Shown here piece by piece: positions 34,164 to 45,324 of a stretch of DNA of 64,000 nt; positions within the stretch are counted from its first letter, which is position 1, and every line of letters starts with the position of its first letter. A program made the position numbers and the translations under genes. Location: positions 7,651,773 to 7,715,772 of the forward strand of contig NC_070564.1 in NCBI RefSeq assembly GCF_026914185.1. Direction: 5' to 3'. The notes under the pieces are model-generated. The model searched no databases and was not told the origin of the DNA. It was given only the letters and a program-made list of their open reading frames with translations. This stretch comes from Puccinia triticina (lineage: Eukaryota; Basidiomycota; Pucciniomycetes; Pucciniales; Pucciniaceae).

Positions 34164-34900
34164 TGTAAGACTCAAAAGGTGTTGTGTGACCCTTTTGCTG
34201 AATGGCAAAAGGAATGGATGAGGTGCAGGCTCTGCCTTTCTGTATATCAGAAAACAAGACCCCCAAGGTAAGCTTGGCAATTTATTTTGTGATAGGATAT
34301 GTTCAAAGATGAGATATATAAGAGGATTGTTGTCAATGTCCAAGGTTGATGGTGTTACTGATGTATGGTGACTTGATGTATCGAGTGGGGTTTGAACCTA
34401 GGTCCTTGACCTGGGGGTATATAAGTTCAGAAAGTGAGGGGTGATGAGGGTGAGAGGGAGCTAAGCTTAACCAGGAGTGGAACCGGGGACTGCTTACTGG
34501 TGAAAGGTATAAGAACTGAGTGGTGATATAAATTTCAAATAAAGTGTGAAAGGTATGTGAACTGAGTGGTGATATGAACTGATGGCTGTAATATGGGATA
34601 GAGGATAATATGAGTTGTGATAAGTGAGTAGTGGATATAGACTCCGGATGGCATGAGGAGGGAACAACTGGCAGGCAGAGGCCTCCTTATATAGACAATG
34701 ATGAGGGAATTTAGCTCCAGGTGAGCAGCTTTGAGGGAATTTGGCTGGTGAGAAAGTACAACTGAGGGATTTTAGCTAGACTATCTACAATGTGTCCCTT
34801 TGATATGCAAACAGGATCATATATTGGGTTTGCAACTAACCTTGGACAGATCACAAAAATCAAAAAATTGCAAATCCAATAATCAGTATTTGCCAAAAGT
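34164..34900 (-). mobile_element. LTR-like sequence, diverged relative of the 385-1320 family
   Basis: The right part (TGTAAGACTCAAAAGG, CCCTTTTGCTGAATGGCAAA, GACCCCCAAGGTAAGCTTGG) aligns with the terminal 150 bp of the copies at 39891 and 61402. A TATATAAGGAGGC box is on the minus strand near 34690. An exact B-box sequence GGTTCAAACCC also occurs on the minus strand at 34388-34398. The other end could not be fixed; the end coordinate is approximate. Confidence 0.45.
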
Positions 34901-36229
34901 TTCTGCCCAGTGTTTTTACCAATTTCACTTTTCTAACTTCTGATGTCTTTTATCATTTCATGTTTTGGACCGATTCCCAATCATTGCTTCATTCACATCA
35001 TCCAAGCACCGCTACACTCTTCCCTTTCTGCAGCTGTGTTCACCTACAATCTTCTACTCCAGTTCAATTCAAATTATAATGTTGTTAGGCTCAAATCAAA
35101 GTATGGTCAGCATGTACCTCCAATCGTTGCATCACGCCCCAGGAAACCCTCAATTAGGACACAGTCAAGATGATCATTCAAACAGCTCTTCAAAATCTTC
35201 TGAATCTCCCAAATCCCCTCTTCCTCACAATGTCATTTCTCAATTTTCAACCTCGGCTCCAGCTCAATTGCCAACCCCAGCTCCAACTGAGGTTGATCAT
35301 TTCATTTTCCTTCCTACATGTTCTTACCAATTGCTGACCAAACCTTTCTTTTTTCAGGTGTTTCCATTTGAATGCCATATCTCATACGCGCTATACTTGG
35401 AGCAGCAAAACCAAAAGAAGGAGATGACCTGGAAACCAGCCAAATCAAACAATCCTAAGCTCTCATTTCTGATCAACCCAAATGAACTTGCCTTCAAGGA
35501 GTTCAAAAAGGATGTTGTGTCAGCGTGTAATGCCGCTCTTTTCGGTGTTGATAAGACAATTGCAAAAGCTGGCAAGAAAGGCATTCCAGCAATTGAATGG
35601 AAAGCGTTTATCCCAAATCATCGAGTTCATCCAAAGTCTCATCCAATCAATCTTGCAAATCCAGCTGATTATCGCCGTTGGATTGAGCTGATATCATCAA
35701 GACCCACTCCACGAAGGGCGGGAGTGTTCCCGAGTCAAGAAAACCCAAACAAGAAGAAAGTCAAGGCCCACCACGAGAGCCTGATTGCAAAGACGAACCA
35801 TCGACTCAATGTAAAGAAGGCTCAAGTGACCAGGCAGGCGTTGATAACAACAATGATGAAGAAATGGATGATGATTCAGACAACAAGGGTTTGGTGATCC
35901 AAGATCAAGAGCTCTACATGTCCCAAATTTACGCAAGATACGGCATGAATAAAGATTACGACCGCTTCAATCCTGCCTATCCACATCTGACCAATGTTTC
36001 AAAGTACCTCCCTTTGACAGATGGTAATGTGCGCAAGTGGGCAGATGTGTTGGTGAGTCCTTGTTTCATTGCTTGATTGTTCATCTCATATCTGAAATAA
36101 AATCTCCCTTTCAGCTTGCAAGAAAAACTGGGGTCTTGCTTTTATCCCCTCCTTCCAATCTTGTATTCTGAACCGTCACAAAGAAGCCTGTGGCCCCGGC
36201 GCCACCTGCAGGATCTCAAACACACAATA

Positions 36230-37392
36230 GGGGGCTTCAAAATTGATCCAGGAAGCGTTCCAGGTCCAAACTCCAGGAAAGCCAAAACACAGCCAAAAAA
36301 TAATTCCTGGAGGTTCTACATTGAGACCCCCAGAAAGAGGAACTTCCTGCATTTGAACCCAGAAAAACAAGACCTGGAAATGATTATCAGTTTTAACATG
36401 TTTTGTCCCATGCCTTTGGGGTCCCCAAAGGACCAGCTCCTTCCCCCCACGCAACCACAAGTTTATCTGACCTCATCGGACTTTCTTGCACATTTTTTCT
36501 TTTTTTCATCAGAAGTTTCAAATGGGCTCAAACTGAAACAATTCTGACTGCTCTAATTGTTGTCGACTGGGAGGGACTTTCCCTGCTGAAAACCATATAA
36601 GGCAGTTGACCGGGAGAATTCCCTCCCAGATGACTGCCTGATATGGCTGTTGGCCGGGAGGGACTCCTCCCGGTCGACTCTTGTATGTATGTGGTTATTG
36701 ACCGGGAGGTACTGCTCCCGGTCGACTGCCTTATATGGCTGTTGACCCTGAGGTACTGTACTACTGCTCCAGTCCCTCCCGGATGACTGCTCGATATGGC
36801 TGTCAACCGGGAGGGACTCCTTCTGGTTCCTCCCGGTTGACTCTTGTATGTATGTTATTGTTGACCGGGAGGTACTGCTCCCGGTCGACTGCCTTATATG
36901 GCTGTTGACCGGGAGTTACTGCTCCCGGTCAACTGCCTTTTATGGCTGTTGACCGGGAGAGACTCCTCCCGGTCAACTCTTGTATGTATGTGGTTGTCAA
37001 CCGGGAGGTACTGCTCCCAGCCAACTGCCTTATATGGCTGTTGACCGGGAGGGACTCCTCTGGGTTGAGTCTTGACTGCTTGATATCACTGTTGAGCGGG
37101 AGGTACTTTCTAGCATGGCGGGCGGTGTACAAAAATTTGCTCGAAGCTAGTGTGCGGTGGTGGGAAAGATGATGTAGGGGTGTCAGAAAAAAAGGCGGGG
37201 GTCCAGGGTTTGAGAAGAAAGGTGGGATTTATCCTCTTTTGTCCTCTTTTAATTTCCTGATTTCCTGTTTTCCTGGATGTCCTGGAATGGCATAGGAAGA
37301 AGGAGATCAGGTCCACAGGAAGCGTTCCAGGTCGCTCATTTTTCCTGGAAACTCCGACCTGGAACGCTTCCTGGATCAATTTTAAAACCCCC
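36230..37392. mobile_element. TIR element with internal palindromic array
   Basis: GGGGGCTTCAAAATTGATCC at the left faces GGATCAATTTTAAAACCCCC at the right; pairing continues through AGGAAGCGTTCCAGGTC. TA on both sides (36228-36229, 37393-37394) would be the target duplication of a Tc1/mariner-like element, though a 2-bp match is weak evidence. No transposase; the interior is a minisatellite of palindromes. Confidence 0.7.
36600..37080. repeat. Palindromic minisatellite, GTTGACCGGGAGG / CCTCCCGGTCAAC type
   Basis: Units of about 48-50 bp: TTGACCGGGAGG, a short centre (TACTGCT or GACT), CTCCCGGTC(A/G)AC, then a linker TGCCTTATATGGCTG or TCTTGTATGTATGTGG. About ten hairpin units; many keep both arms complementary. 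Confidence 0.85.
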
Positions 37393-37795
37393 TAATCTGT
37401 TGTTCATTTCAACTGTGGTGACGGTGCTGCTTGAAAAAGCAGTTGAAGAACACAGGCCACCTCAATCAGCTGACACCTCCAAGCCTAATCCTCGCTGCCT
37501 CTTGCCTGACATACTTCGAACTCATACGATTGGTGACTATGTTGCCTTCATCGGGTGTGACTCTACTGAGGTTGAAGATCTCACCAACATACTAAAACCA
37601 AATGGTTTCAGCTCTTACAAGAATTTTGGCTCATCTCACTTAGACAATGACTCTCTCCTTAAGTTTGGCCTTAGCTTGGGCATTGTTATTCAACTCCCAG
37701 ATAATGTTGCAAACTTTTCTAGACACCTAGTACAAGCCTGCCATCCCTGGGTACCGCAGGCATGTTACCTGTTACCTCATTTGGCTGGGAGGTAA

Positions 37796-38150
37796 TGAGG
37801 TAACGTCCCAGGGTACCCCAGCCATAACATTAGGATTTCACAAAACAACTGAAGATCGTCATTGTGTTACCTCGAGGTAATCAAAAGTGTTACCCAGGTA
37901 ACCAAAAGTGGTACCCAGGTAACCAAAAGTAGTACCCAGGTAACAAAAAAGCAAGACAAGCGTTACCCAGGTAACCAAAGGTTTCACCCAGGTAACTAAA
38001 GGTGCTACCCAGGTAACGACAGGTGTTACCCCAGTAACCAAAGTTGTTACCCAGGTAACCAAAGGTGTTACCTGGCTAACCAAAGTGGTTACCCAGGTAA
38101 CCAAAGGTGTTACACAGGTAATCAGAAGTGTGACCCCAGTAACTGGAAGT
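37796..38150. repeat. About 21-bp tandem repeat, GTTACCCAGGTAACCAAAG
   Basis: Roughly fifteen copies of a unit containing the self-complementary GTTACCCAGGTAAC. Starts with a related inverted pair around TGGGTACC near 37745-37815. The final residues of the upstream pseudogene run into it. Confidence 0.85.
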
Positions 38151-38154
38151 CTAA

Positions 38155-38953
38155 AACTAGACACAGGATTTATGTTTTTGGTGGAGTAGTGATTCTCACA
38201 AACTCCAGTCGCAGAATTAGTAGAATCCGCGACTGAATGCCTGGTTTTGCCGGACCACATGCATGACTCGGGTGAGGACGGTTGAGTACATAAAAAAATA
38301 GATATTTTTATGGATCCAGTCATATGATTTATGTTTTTGGCGGAGGAGTGACTCTGCCAAAGTCCAGTCGCGGAATTAGCAGAATCCACAACTGGATGCC
38401 TGGTTTTGCCGGACCTCATGAATGAACGGGGTGAGGGTGGTTGATTACATAAAAACATAGACATTTCTATGGAGCTAGACACATGATTTATGTTTTTGGC
38501 GGAGGAGTGACTCTGCCAAAGTCCAGTTGCGGAATTAGCGGAATCCGCAACTGGATGGCTGGTTTTGCCGGACCACATGCATGACCGGGGTGAGGGTGGT
38601 TGATTACATAAAAAAAAGACATTTTTATGGATCCAGTCATATGATTTATGTTTTTGGTGGAGGAGTGATTCTGCCAAAGTCCAGTCGCGGAATTAGCAGA
38701 ATCCGCGACTGGATGCCTGGTGTTGCCAGACCAATGACCGGGGTGAGGGTGGTTGATTACATAAAAAAAAATAGAAATTTTTATGGATCCAGTCATATGA
38801 TTTATGTTTTTGGTGGAGGAGTGACTCTGCCAAATTCCAGTCGCGGAATTAGCAGAATCCGCGACTGGATGCCTGGCTTTGCCGGACCACATGCATGACC
38901 GGGGTGAAGGTGGTTGATTACTTAAAAAAATAGAAATTTTTGTGGGGCTAGAC
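38155..38953. repeat. Tandem array of about 160-bp hairpin units, left part
   Basis: About five units of ACATGATTTATGTTTTTGG(C/T)GGAG...GCCTGGTTTTGCCGGACCAC...GGTTGATTACATAAAAAA. Each contains TCCAGTCGCGGA, a 10-nt loop ATTAGCAGAA and TCCGCGACTGGA, a 12-bp stem. One unit (about 38520) has changed both arms together to TCCAGTTGCGGA / TCCGCAACTGGA. Confidence 0.88.
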
Positions 38954-39176
38954 TAGGGATGGGCCTTTGTACCTGGGTACCCGCCACATGTGCGGGTACT
39001 ACCCTAAATTATAACCCAAGTTAGATACCCGCACCCGCACCTGCACCCACTAAAGCGGGTCAAAGCATGTACCCGGGTACTGGTTTGCAGGTACCCGGGT
39101 TCAGGCGGCGGGTAACTGTTGTTTTATCCTTTTTTGCTGGCAAGAAAATGCTCCTGAGTATTTATTACTAACCAAT

Positions 39177-42100
39177 TTAAGAGCTATCTACCTCAACAAT
39201 CTCCTCATTCTTCTTACCTTTTCCCTTGCCTTTTTGTATCTCTTTTCTCCTCTGTTCCATCTTCCATGTACGCAACATGCCAGTTTGTATCTTACTGTTT
39301 TTCGAGTAGAAAGAAACTGCCATTCCTCAAGTGAGAGAGGAGTCACTGAGGCGGTGATGCCTCACTGAAACATAATCCCGACCGAAGTTGAATGATCGCT
39401 TGTTGTCCACCGTAGTTGCTGTTTCATACACAAGTTGTCAGATGGTTGTTTCAAAAATATAAGATAGAGAAAAAAACATACCTGGACAACTGAGGACATC
39501 CAGTGCCATCTGGAGCAGGCCTCCATGATTATTTCCCGCACGCCCTTGGGCAATCCACCACTTTAGAGGGTTCACCTGCTGCCCTTCATCATCCAAATTT
39601 AACCCTCCAGCAAGCCACATAGTGAGTGGATTGCTCAATGCAGTGCCTGTGCGTGCTTCAGAAGCACCACTCAGCCGGGAAAGAACACCTGTCTGAGGCT
39701 GGCGTGCAGATATTAGCAAGATATTAGCAGGCTAGAATAACAATAAGATTGAAATGATCAAAGAAAGTTGCTTCGGTTTCACTCACCTTTGGGCGGGGAT
39801 CGGGTCTACTTGGAGGTGGCTGAGTTAGAGGTTTGTACTGACTTTCCCAAATGTCTCTGGCAAGTTGCACGGCCTCAGAAATCCACTTTGTGTAAGAATC
39901 AAAAGTGGTTGTGAAACCCTTTTGCTGAATGGAGAAGGGGATGATGGAGGTGCAAACTCTGCCCTTCTATGCTATCAGTCATCAAGACCCACCAAGCTAT
40001 GCTTGGCAGGTTTTATTCAAGTGATAGGTCTGGTCTAATTCCAGATGAAGTTGTTCAATGACATGTATGTGAGATTTTTGAGAGTGAGTTCAGTAGTTAT
40101 TTGCAAATATACGGGATGTAATGATGTGTGGTGGTGATGGTAAGTGTGAAGGGTGGTATGTAAATAACTGGTGAGTACTGAGCTGAGGAGCTGAAAACTG
40201 GGGAGGAGAGAGCTCCTTATATAGACAAAAGTGGAGCCCCAGAGGGGCTTGTGGGTTAGGGTTTCAACTAATCTAGACAACAGTGTGAGGGATTTTAGCT
40301 GGTGGGAGTAGATACAGATGATGTCATAATATGTCAAGGGTACATAAATGATGTCAGAAGAATGCAGTAGGGCCGCATGAAGGCTGCGTAAAGTGACAGT
40401 AGACTGCATGAGTTGACAGGTGGATGCAGGGGGTGCATAAATGAAGTCTGAGGCTGCAGAGTCAGTGTGCAATGACATCATAATATGTAAATAGAAGAGT
40501 ACTTGATAATACGTAATGACTGTAGTCTGATGGGGAGATGTATGTTTGTATCCTGTGATGTGTATAAGCATAATGCTGTGATCCTTGACTTGAGGCTTGT
40601 GACAGGCTGGTGACTGGGCATGTTGAACGTGTGATGGGTGTCCAGTGTACAAAGAAGTGTAGGTTCCAATCCAGTGGGGTTCAGGTGATGCTTCCAGTGG
40701 TGACTAGGAGTAAAATTGGCCGTAGAAACCATTTCTGAGGTCTGTTTGATGGTATCTTGATGCGTATTACAAGTAAATATATGTATGAGAAAAACTTTTG
40801 ATTTTTCACTTTTCTGTCTACCACGTTGGGTTCTCACTTTGCCAGTTTGAAATATTCATCTTTAAAAGATGGGTGCAGAACTTGGGAATTACAAAGTAAG
40901 TTGTGTTTATCAGTTTTTATGTCAAAGGTTAATTTATAATAAAACTTACTCATAGCAACCCGGTACAGCGGTGAGCAATCCGTAAGGGTATAGTATTTGT
41001 TTGTCAGACAAAGGCCTGCACGGCAAGCATTCCTCAAGGCCGCGGGGTATACATCACGCTGATCAGAAATGATGCTCAATAAGTGACTGGTGATTTGGTT
41101 GATGAAGACAACCACTTGTGATATTTGCGCCCCGCCACGAGTTGAGACCATAAGGGTTATTTCATAGAAGGGTTCTAGTATGCTGACAAGGTTGCGTGCC
41201 AAGTTGAGATAAATTTGGTTGATGTGATAAGCTCAATCAGTGCTGTGTCGCTTATCCTTCTGCCACTCAAGACTGCATACCAAAATGTTAGTATGTTTGG
41301 ATTGAGTGGGAAAATAACTACTCACATCGCCGCCGAGCATCATTTGATACTGGAGAGTTGCACCTGGTCCTGACTTCCCGCTCAACATTGTGTGGTGTCA
41401 AACATTCCTTCTCTTGACAGATCTCCACAAAGAGCGCCTTGGAGTTTGGCGACTTGTTCAGCTTTCGCAAAATCACTCGGAACTAGCAATACATATCAGT
41501 AATTTTCTGGAATTTTGAAAACAGGAAATAACAGAATACCTTTGCCAAGCTCTCCTTGCATGATTGGGAAGTGTATACATCATCATTGTCTTTGTTGCTC
41601 AAATCATTGATGTCGCCAGTTTCAAGTTTGAGTTCTTGATCATCAATGGGATTCATAATACACCCAGAGTTGATTGGATCATTGGATAAGTCTTCATCGG
41701 AGTCTTCATTGTTCAAATGGGTACCTTCGTTGTAGTTACCTGTGTATGGTTAGCAAAAAATCAGCAGAGTTCACCTGCAAAAAGAGAAGAACATACATAC
41801 AACTCAATCTGGTGTTCTGTGTCCTCTTCATCATCTTGGTCGGATTCATCCAAGTCCATGCTCTTGTCAAAGTTGTCCTGCCCACTGTTTTTCTTCTTGT
41901 GGCTTCCAAAAGGGCGCAAAATGACTTGAACAATCAAATTCAAGATATGCGCGAAAAAATCGAACCCATTTGGTCTCGCCGTGGAATCGAGCCCACTTGA
42001 ACTTCTTGATTTCATTCACCATTGTTTGATTAATTGTGGCGTTATCGGTGACTATACCACAGACCTGCAAGAAAAAAAGCGATTAATCCCAGTAATAGAT

Positions 42101-43310
42101 GAAGATAGTAACTCTGACATGCTTACCTTGTTTTTTAAACCAAATTTTTCAACAATTATCCGGACGGTGTCAGCCAAATAGGCACCTGTGTGTCTGTCTT
42201 TTAACCTAACAAAGTCAAGAGGCATTGACTCCAATTCAAAGTCCCCATTTTCTTGTTGAACCAAGCAATATATTACGGTTCCTAGGATATCAAACCCATT
42301 AGGGGACTGCCAGGCATCAAGGCCTAAGTACATGGCGCCTTGATGACTCTAGCAATAAGTAAAAACATAAAAATTAGTAAAAATCAGCAACATAAAAAAG
42401 AAAAAAAGAACAAACTTTGAATGATTCAATGAGAGACTCCTGTACCAACGTATAAAGCCTGAATATGTCATGGGACACCGTCTTTCGTGTAGGTAAATTT
42501 CTCAGGACAATCGGATGCAGAATGTTTCAATGTGCGCCCTTGCCAAGAGCTATGAAAAGTCGAGCAGTTTCAGCGCACCAGATTGCACAGAGCTGGGGGA
42601 CCTAATCAATAAACCATTCAGTCCTTATTGAGTGAGATGAGAAAGAAGCGATTGGATTGACTTACCTCTTGCGGATCTATATCACCGGTTCCAGATAAAC
42701 CAAGTGCAGCAAGTTTGAAATTATCATTCACTGCTTGTTGCTTCTTGAGGCAACCAGCAACATGCTTTGAGGGGTTAGTCGGAGACGTATTGTATGTAGG
42801 GCGGTGGATTTTTGAGCCAGAGCTGCAGTTTACGACATGAGAAGTGATGAGTGGAAGTAATTGGAAAGAATTCCAGAAAAGAAACTACCCACCTCTTACA
42901 CAAGAATGCAATCATCCTGCGCCTGTGTTTGTCGAGTTGGTCAGAAAGCATGGGCGGGTCATAGTACGCATAGGCTGAACTGTTGGAATTGCTGTGCAAT
43001 TTACGTGCCCAATCTGGAAAATGAAAAAATTTGTCAGTTTTTCACTTGTTTAGCAATAAAGATTAAAGGTGGAGCTTGCAAGGTATTAACTGAGCTCTTT
43101 ATCATCGGAAATTTGATGAGTTGTTGACTCTTGAGTACTTGCGGGAGTCGTGCTATCATGGTATGTCAGTTGCTGTTCTTGGTCTGAATGTTCAGTGAGA
43201 TCGGACACAGTCGGTTTCTTTCTTCTAGCGACTCTTTTAGAATTAGGAGAGCTACTGGGGTCAGAGGTTTGTGGAGATGATTTGCAGCGCTTCTTGCTTT
43301 TGGGCGCCAT
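39177..43310 (-). pseudogene. hAT transposase, interrupted
   Basis: Start near MAPKSKKRCK (about 43310). A BED-type zinc-binding region with C..C and H....C spacing is readable near 42755-42850 (KIHRPTYNTS, SKHVAGCLKK). The RNase-H-like catalytic domain lies at about 41880-42335 (MYLGLDAWQSPNGF, VCGIVTDNATIN, FAHILNLIVQ). The C-terminal dimerisation domain is at about 39190-39890 (NPLKWWIAQGR, MALDVLSCP, TTVDNKRSFNFGRDYVS, RHHRL). Several introns of about 60-100 nt separate these blocks. Damage: an extra base in a T run near 41960 shifts the frame at the HILNL motif, a TGA at 39329 replaces an expected Arg, and an LTR sits at 39891-40834. The family excises and reinserts DNA with 8-bp duplications. 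Confidence 0.8.
39891..40834 (-). mobile_element. Solo LTR, TGTGGTAG family, copy 2, in hAT transposase
   Basis: Reverse-complement copy of 385-1320. The host coding sequence LAKWISEA is interrupted, with CACTTTG present on both sides (39884-39890, 40835-40841). The distal end reads ACCACGTTGGGTTCT instead of a clean ACCACA, so about ten extra bases lie between the LTR end and the duplicated word. Confidence 0.8.
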
Positions 43311-43645
43311 GACCATATCAGATTTGTGCTGAGGAGGGTACTGAGTATATTGGTTGGTGGGGCCAGGACCTGGTACCAAGTGTGGTTTCACAGGATATGT
43401 ACATATATGTCACAGGAAAAATGCATATACTTGGTTGTTGCGCAACAACCACGGGTCCCCAATTGGTTCCCCCGCCCAGTGGCAGAAATGGGCAGGTACC
43501 CGGGTGGGTACCCACCGCTTTTTTTTTGGCAAAACCAGATACCCGCACCCGCACCCGGCACCCGCTGGCGGGTACTAGGACATGTCAGCAGGTACCCACC
43601 AATGGGTGCCTAGTACCCACCAACGGGTACCAGGGCCCATCCCTA

Positions 43646-43925
43646 AGCTAGACACATGATTTATGTTTTTGGCGGAGGAGTGATTCTGCCAAAGTCCAAT
43701 CGCGGAATTAGCAGAATCCACTACTGGATGCCTGGTTTTGCCTGACCACATGCATGATCCGGGTGAGGGTGGTTGATTACATAAAAAAATAGACCTTCTA
43801 ATGGATACAGTCATATGATTTATGTTTTTGGCAGAGGAGTGATTCTCCCAAAGTCAAGTCACGGAATTAGCAGAATCCGCGACTGGATGCCTGGTTTTGC
43901 CAGACCACATGCATGACCGGTGTGG
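43646..43925. repeat. Hairpin-unit array, right part
   Basis: Nearly two more units of the array seen at 38155-38953, continuing after the hAT element (ACATGATTTATGTTTTTGGC, GCCTGGTTTTGCC). One stem has decayed (TCCAATCGCGGA facing TCCACTACTGGA). Confidence 0.85.
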
Positions 43926-44696
43926 TAAGACTAATCCGCTTACAAACACATCAAAAATAGGGAAAAATTCATATAATACAAGTATATTAAAGTCTCAGAT
44001 TTGTAGAAATAAAATTCAAGGGTTTCCCCTACAATAAGCTAAAACAAAAAAAAAATCAGAGGTTTTCCCTCATACAAAAAAGCCTGACAAAAGGCCAAGG
44101 TTTTGCACCAAACCAGCCTAATAACAACAACAGAGTCTGCAGAAAAAAACCCAAAAGCGCCTGCACCCAGCCACCTAGCGCAGCAAGCTGATGCACCGTG
44201 GCCCAACACCCATCCCTGTCTAGCAGGGTTAAAAAGCCTTGGGAGGAAGAACCCCAGCCCTAAAGCACAAGGGGGGCCCACAAATATCCCCTGCCAGACT
44301 GCGCAAATGCAACAGCGGATGGGGGTGAGACGCCCCTGGCTGGAATTACAGCTTGTGGGTCGCCTGAGGAAAATCACACCGAGCCCACCTCTCCTTTTAT
44401 AATCCCTCCTCCTTGCCCATTACTCCCAAAACATCCACCCAACAACAATGCAGACCTCAAGCCACGACCATACACCACTAAAACTCTTGCCGCGGGCGTT
44501 CTCTGAACATTGTCGCCCGACCAACCAACAACAATCCACATCTCGTAACCATGGCTCCGACCCCTCAAACACGCCCTCCCCATTGACTTACGTGCAACCC
44601 AATCAATACAGTCTAACCCTTTGCTCATTTCCCCTGAGCCGGCCAGACCCTTCAAGCCTCACCTTGGCCCTCGCAGCAAGCCCTCAAGACCACCTA
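43926..44696. other. Possible LTR-like block upstream of the CHS7 relic
   Basis: Starts TGTGGTAAGACTAATCCGC just after the hairpin array and contains CTTTTATAATCCCTCCTCC near 44390, which resembles a TATA box and start region. A terminal CA and target duplication could not be found. No gene recognised, although the missing N-terminus of CHS7 should lie here. Confidence 0.3.
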
Positions 44697-45324
44697 TGAT
44701 CCTCCACATCTGCTCCAAATATACCGCCGTCGGCCGGAAGGAAATCATCCACTTCTTCTACTTCTATGCCGTCGTCACCCTCTCCTAATTCTTCCTCAAC
44801 AGCAGACTCATTCCCTCTAGATCTCAAATCTACCCTGTTTGTCTCCTCCCCCCGCTTTCACCCAAACCTGTGGCAAAAAAATAACTGACCTTGTTTTCCC
44901 CCAGTTTTTTGCCGCATTTGAGACCAGCATGCTCTTGGCTACCTCCTGGTGTCTGCCAGTCAACAGTTTCGTCGGCTTCCAATTTGCCAAAGACTGCACA
45001 CCCCTAAGCTTATGGGTCAGTGGTCTCCCAATAGAGAGAGAGCAGCCAAAGCACGAGACTGAAATTTTGACCTTGAATCTGTGAATGGATGAGACAGTTG
45101 CTACAAGGGAGCTGTTTGGCGGTGTTCAGTCTGACGTTTTTTGTCGTGATAGCAACGTTCAACTCGCTGGCCTCCTTCTTGCCCTCCCAGCCAACAATGC
45201 TGTGGATCATCATGTACATCTTCAACGGGGCCTGCGTAGCCATCTACGTGATCCTCCAGCTCTTGCTTGTCGTCCGCACCCTCAATGACCGCTGGCCAAT
45301 TGGCAACATCCTCTTCAGCCTCGG

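Larger units (their letters stand above)
34965..37795 (+). pseudogene. Rust-type repetitive hypothetical protein, decayed and split
   Basis: I do not recognise a functional domain. The best segment (about 35359-35730) reads VFPFECHISYALYLEQQ, KEFKKDVVSACNAALFGVDK, NHRVHPKSHP and RRWIELISSRPTP, which I associate with a protein family found in many copies in rust genomes (recollection, not searched). The frame then shifts near 35705, continues as an acidic stretch (NNNDEEMDDDSDNKGLVIQD) and ends an exon at 36052. A 62-nt GT-AG intron (36053-36114) follows. After a TIR insertion (36230-37392) it continues as AVEEHRPPQSADT...NPRCLLPD...SYKNFGSSHL. An upstream intron probably ends at 35358. Frameshifts plus the insertion make it a pseudogene. 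High copy number would suggest a transposon-borne gene. Confidence 0.6.
38954..43645 (-). mobile_element. hAT DNA transposon inserted in the hairpin-unit array
   Basis: 4,692 bp. Left end TAGGGATGGGCC, right end GGGCCCATCCCTA; 8-bp flanks GGCTAGAC (38946-38953) and AGCTAGAC (43646-43653) match at seven of eight positions, as expected for hAT. Subterminal regions (38980-39120, 43490-43635) are rich in GGGTACCCG/CCCGCACC words, likely transposase-binding repeats. The host array resumes in phase on the other side. Confidence 0.92.

Noticed and set aside
36228..37394. Firm assignment of the TA-flanked element to Tc1/mariner
   Set aside because: A 2-bp TA match is expected often by chance and no transposase or family-specific terminus is present, so only a tentative label is given.
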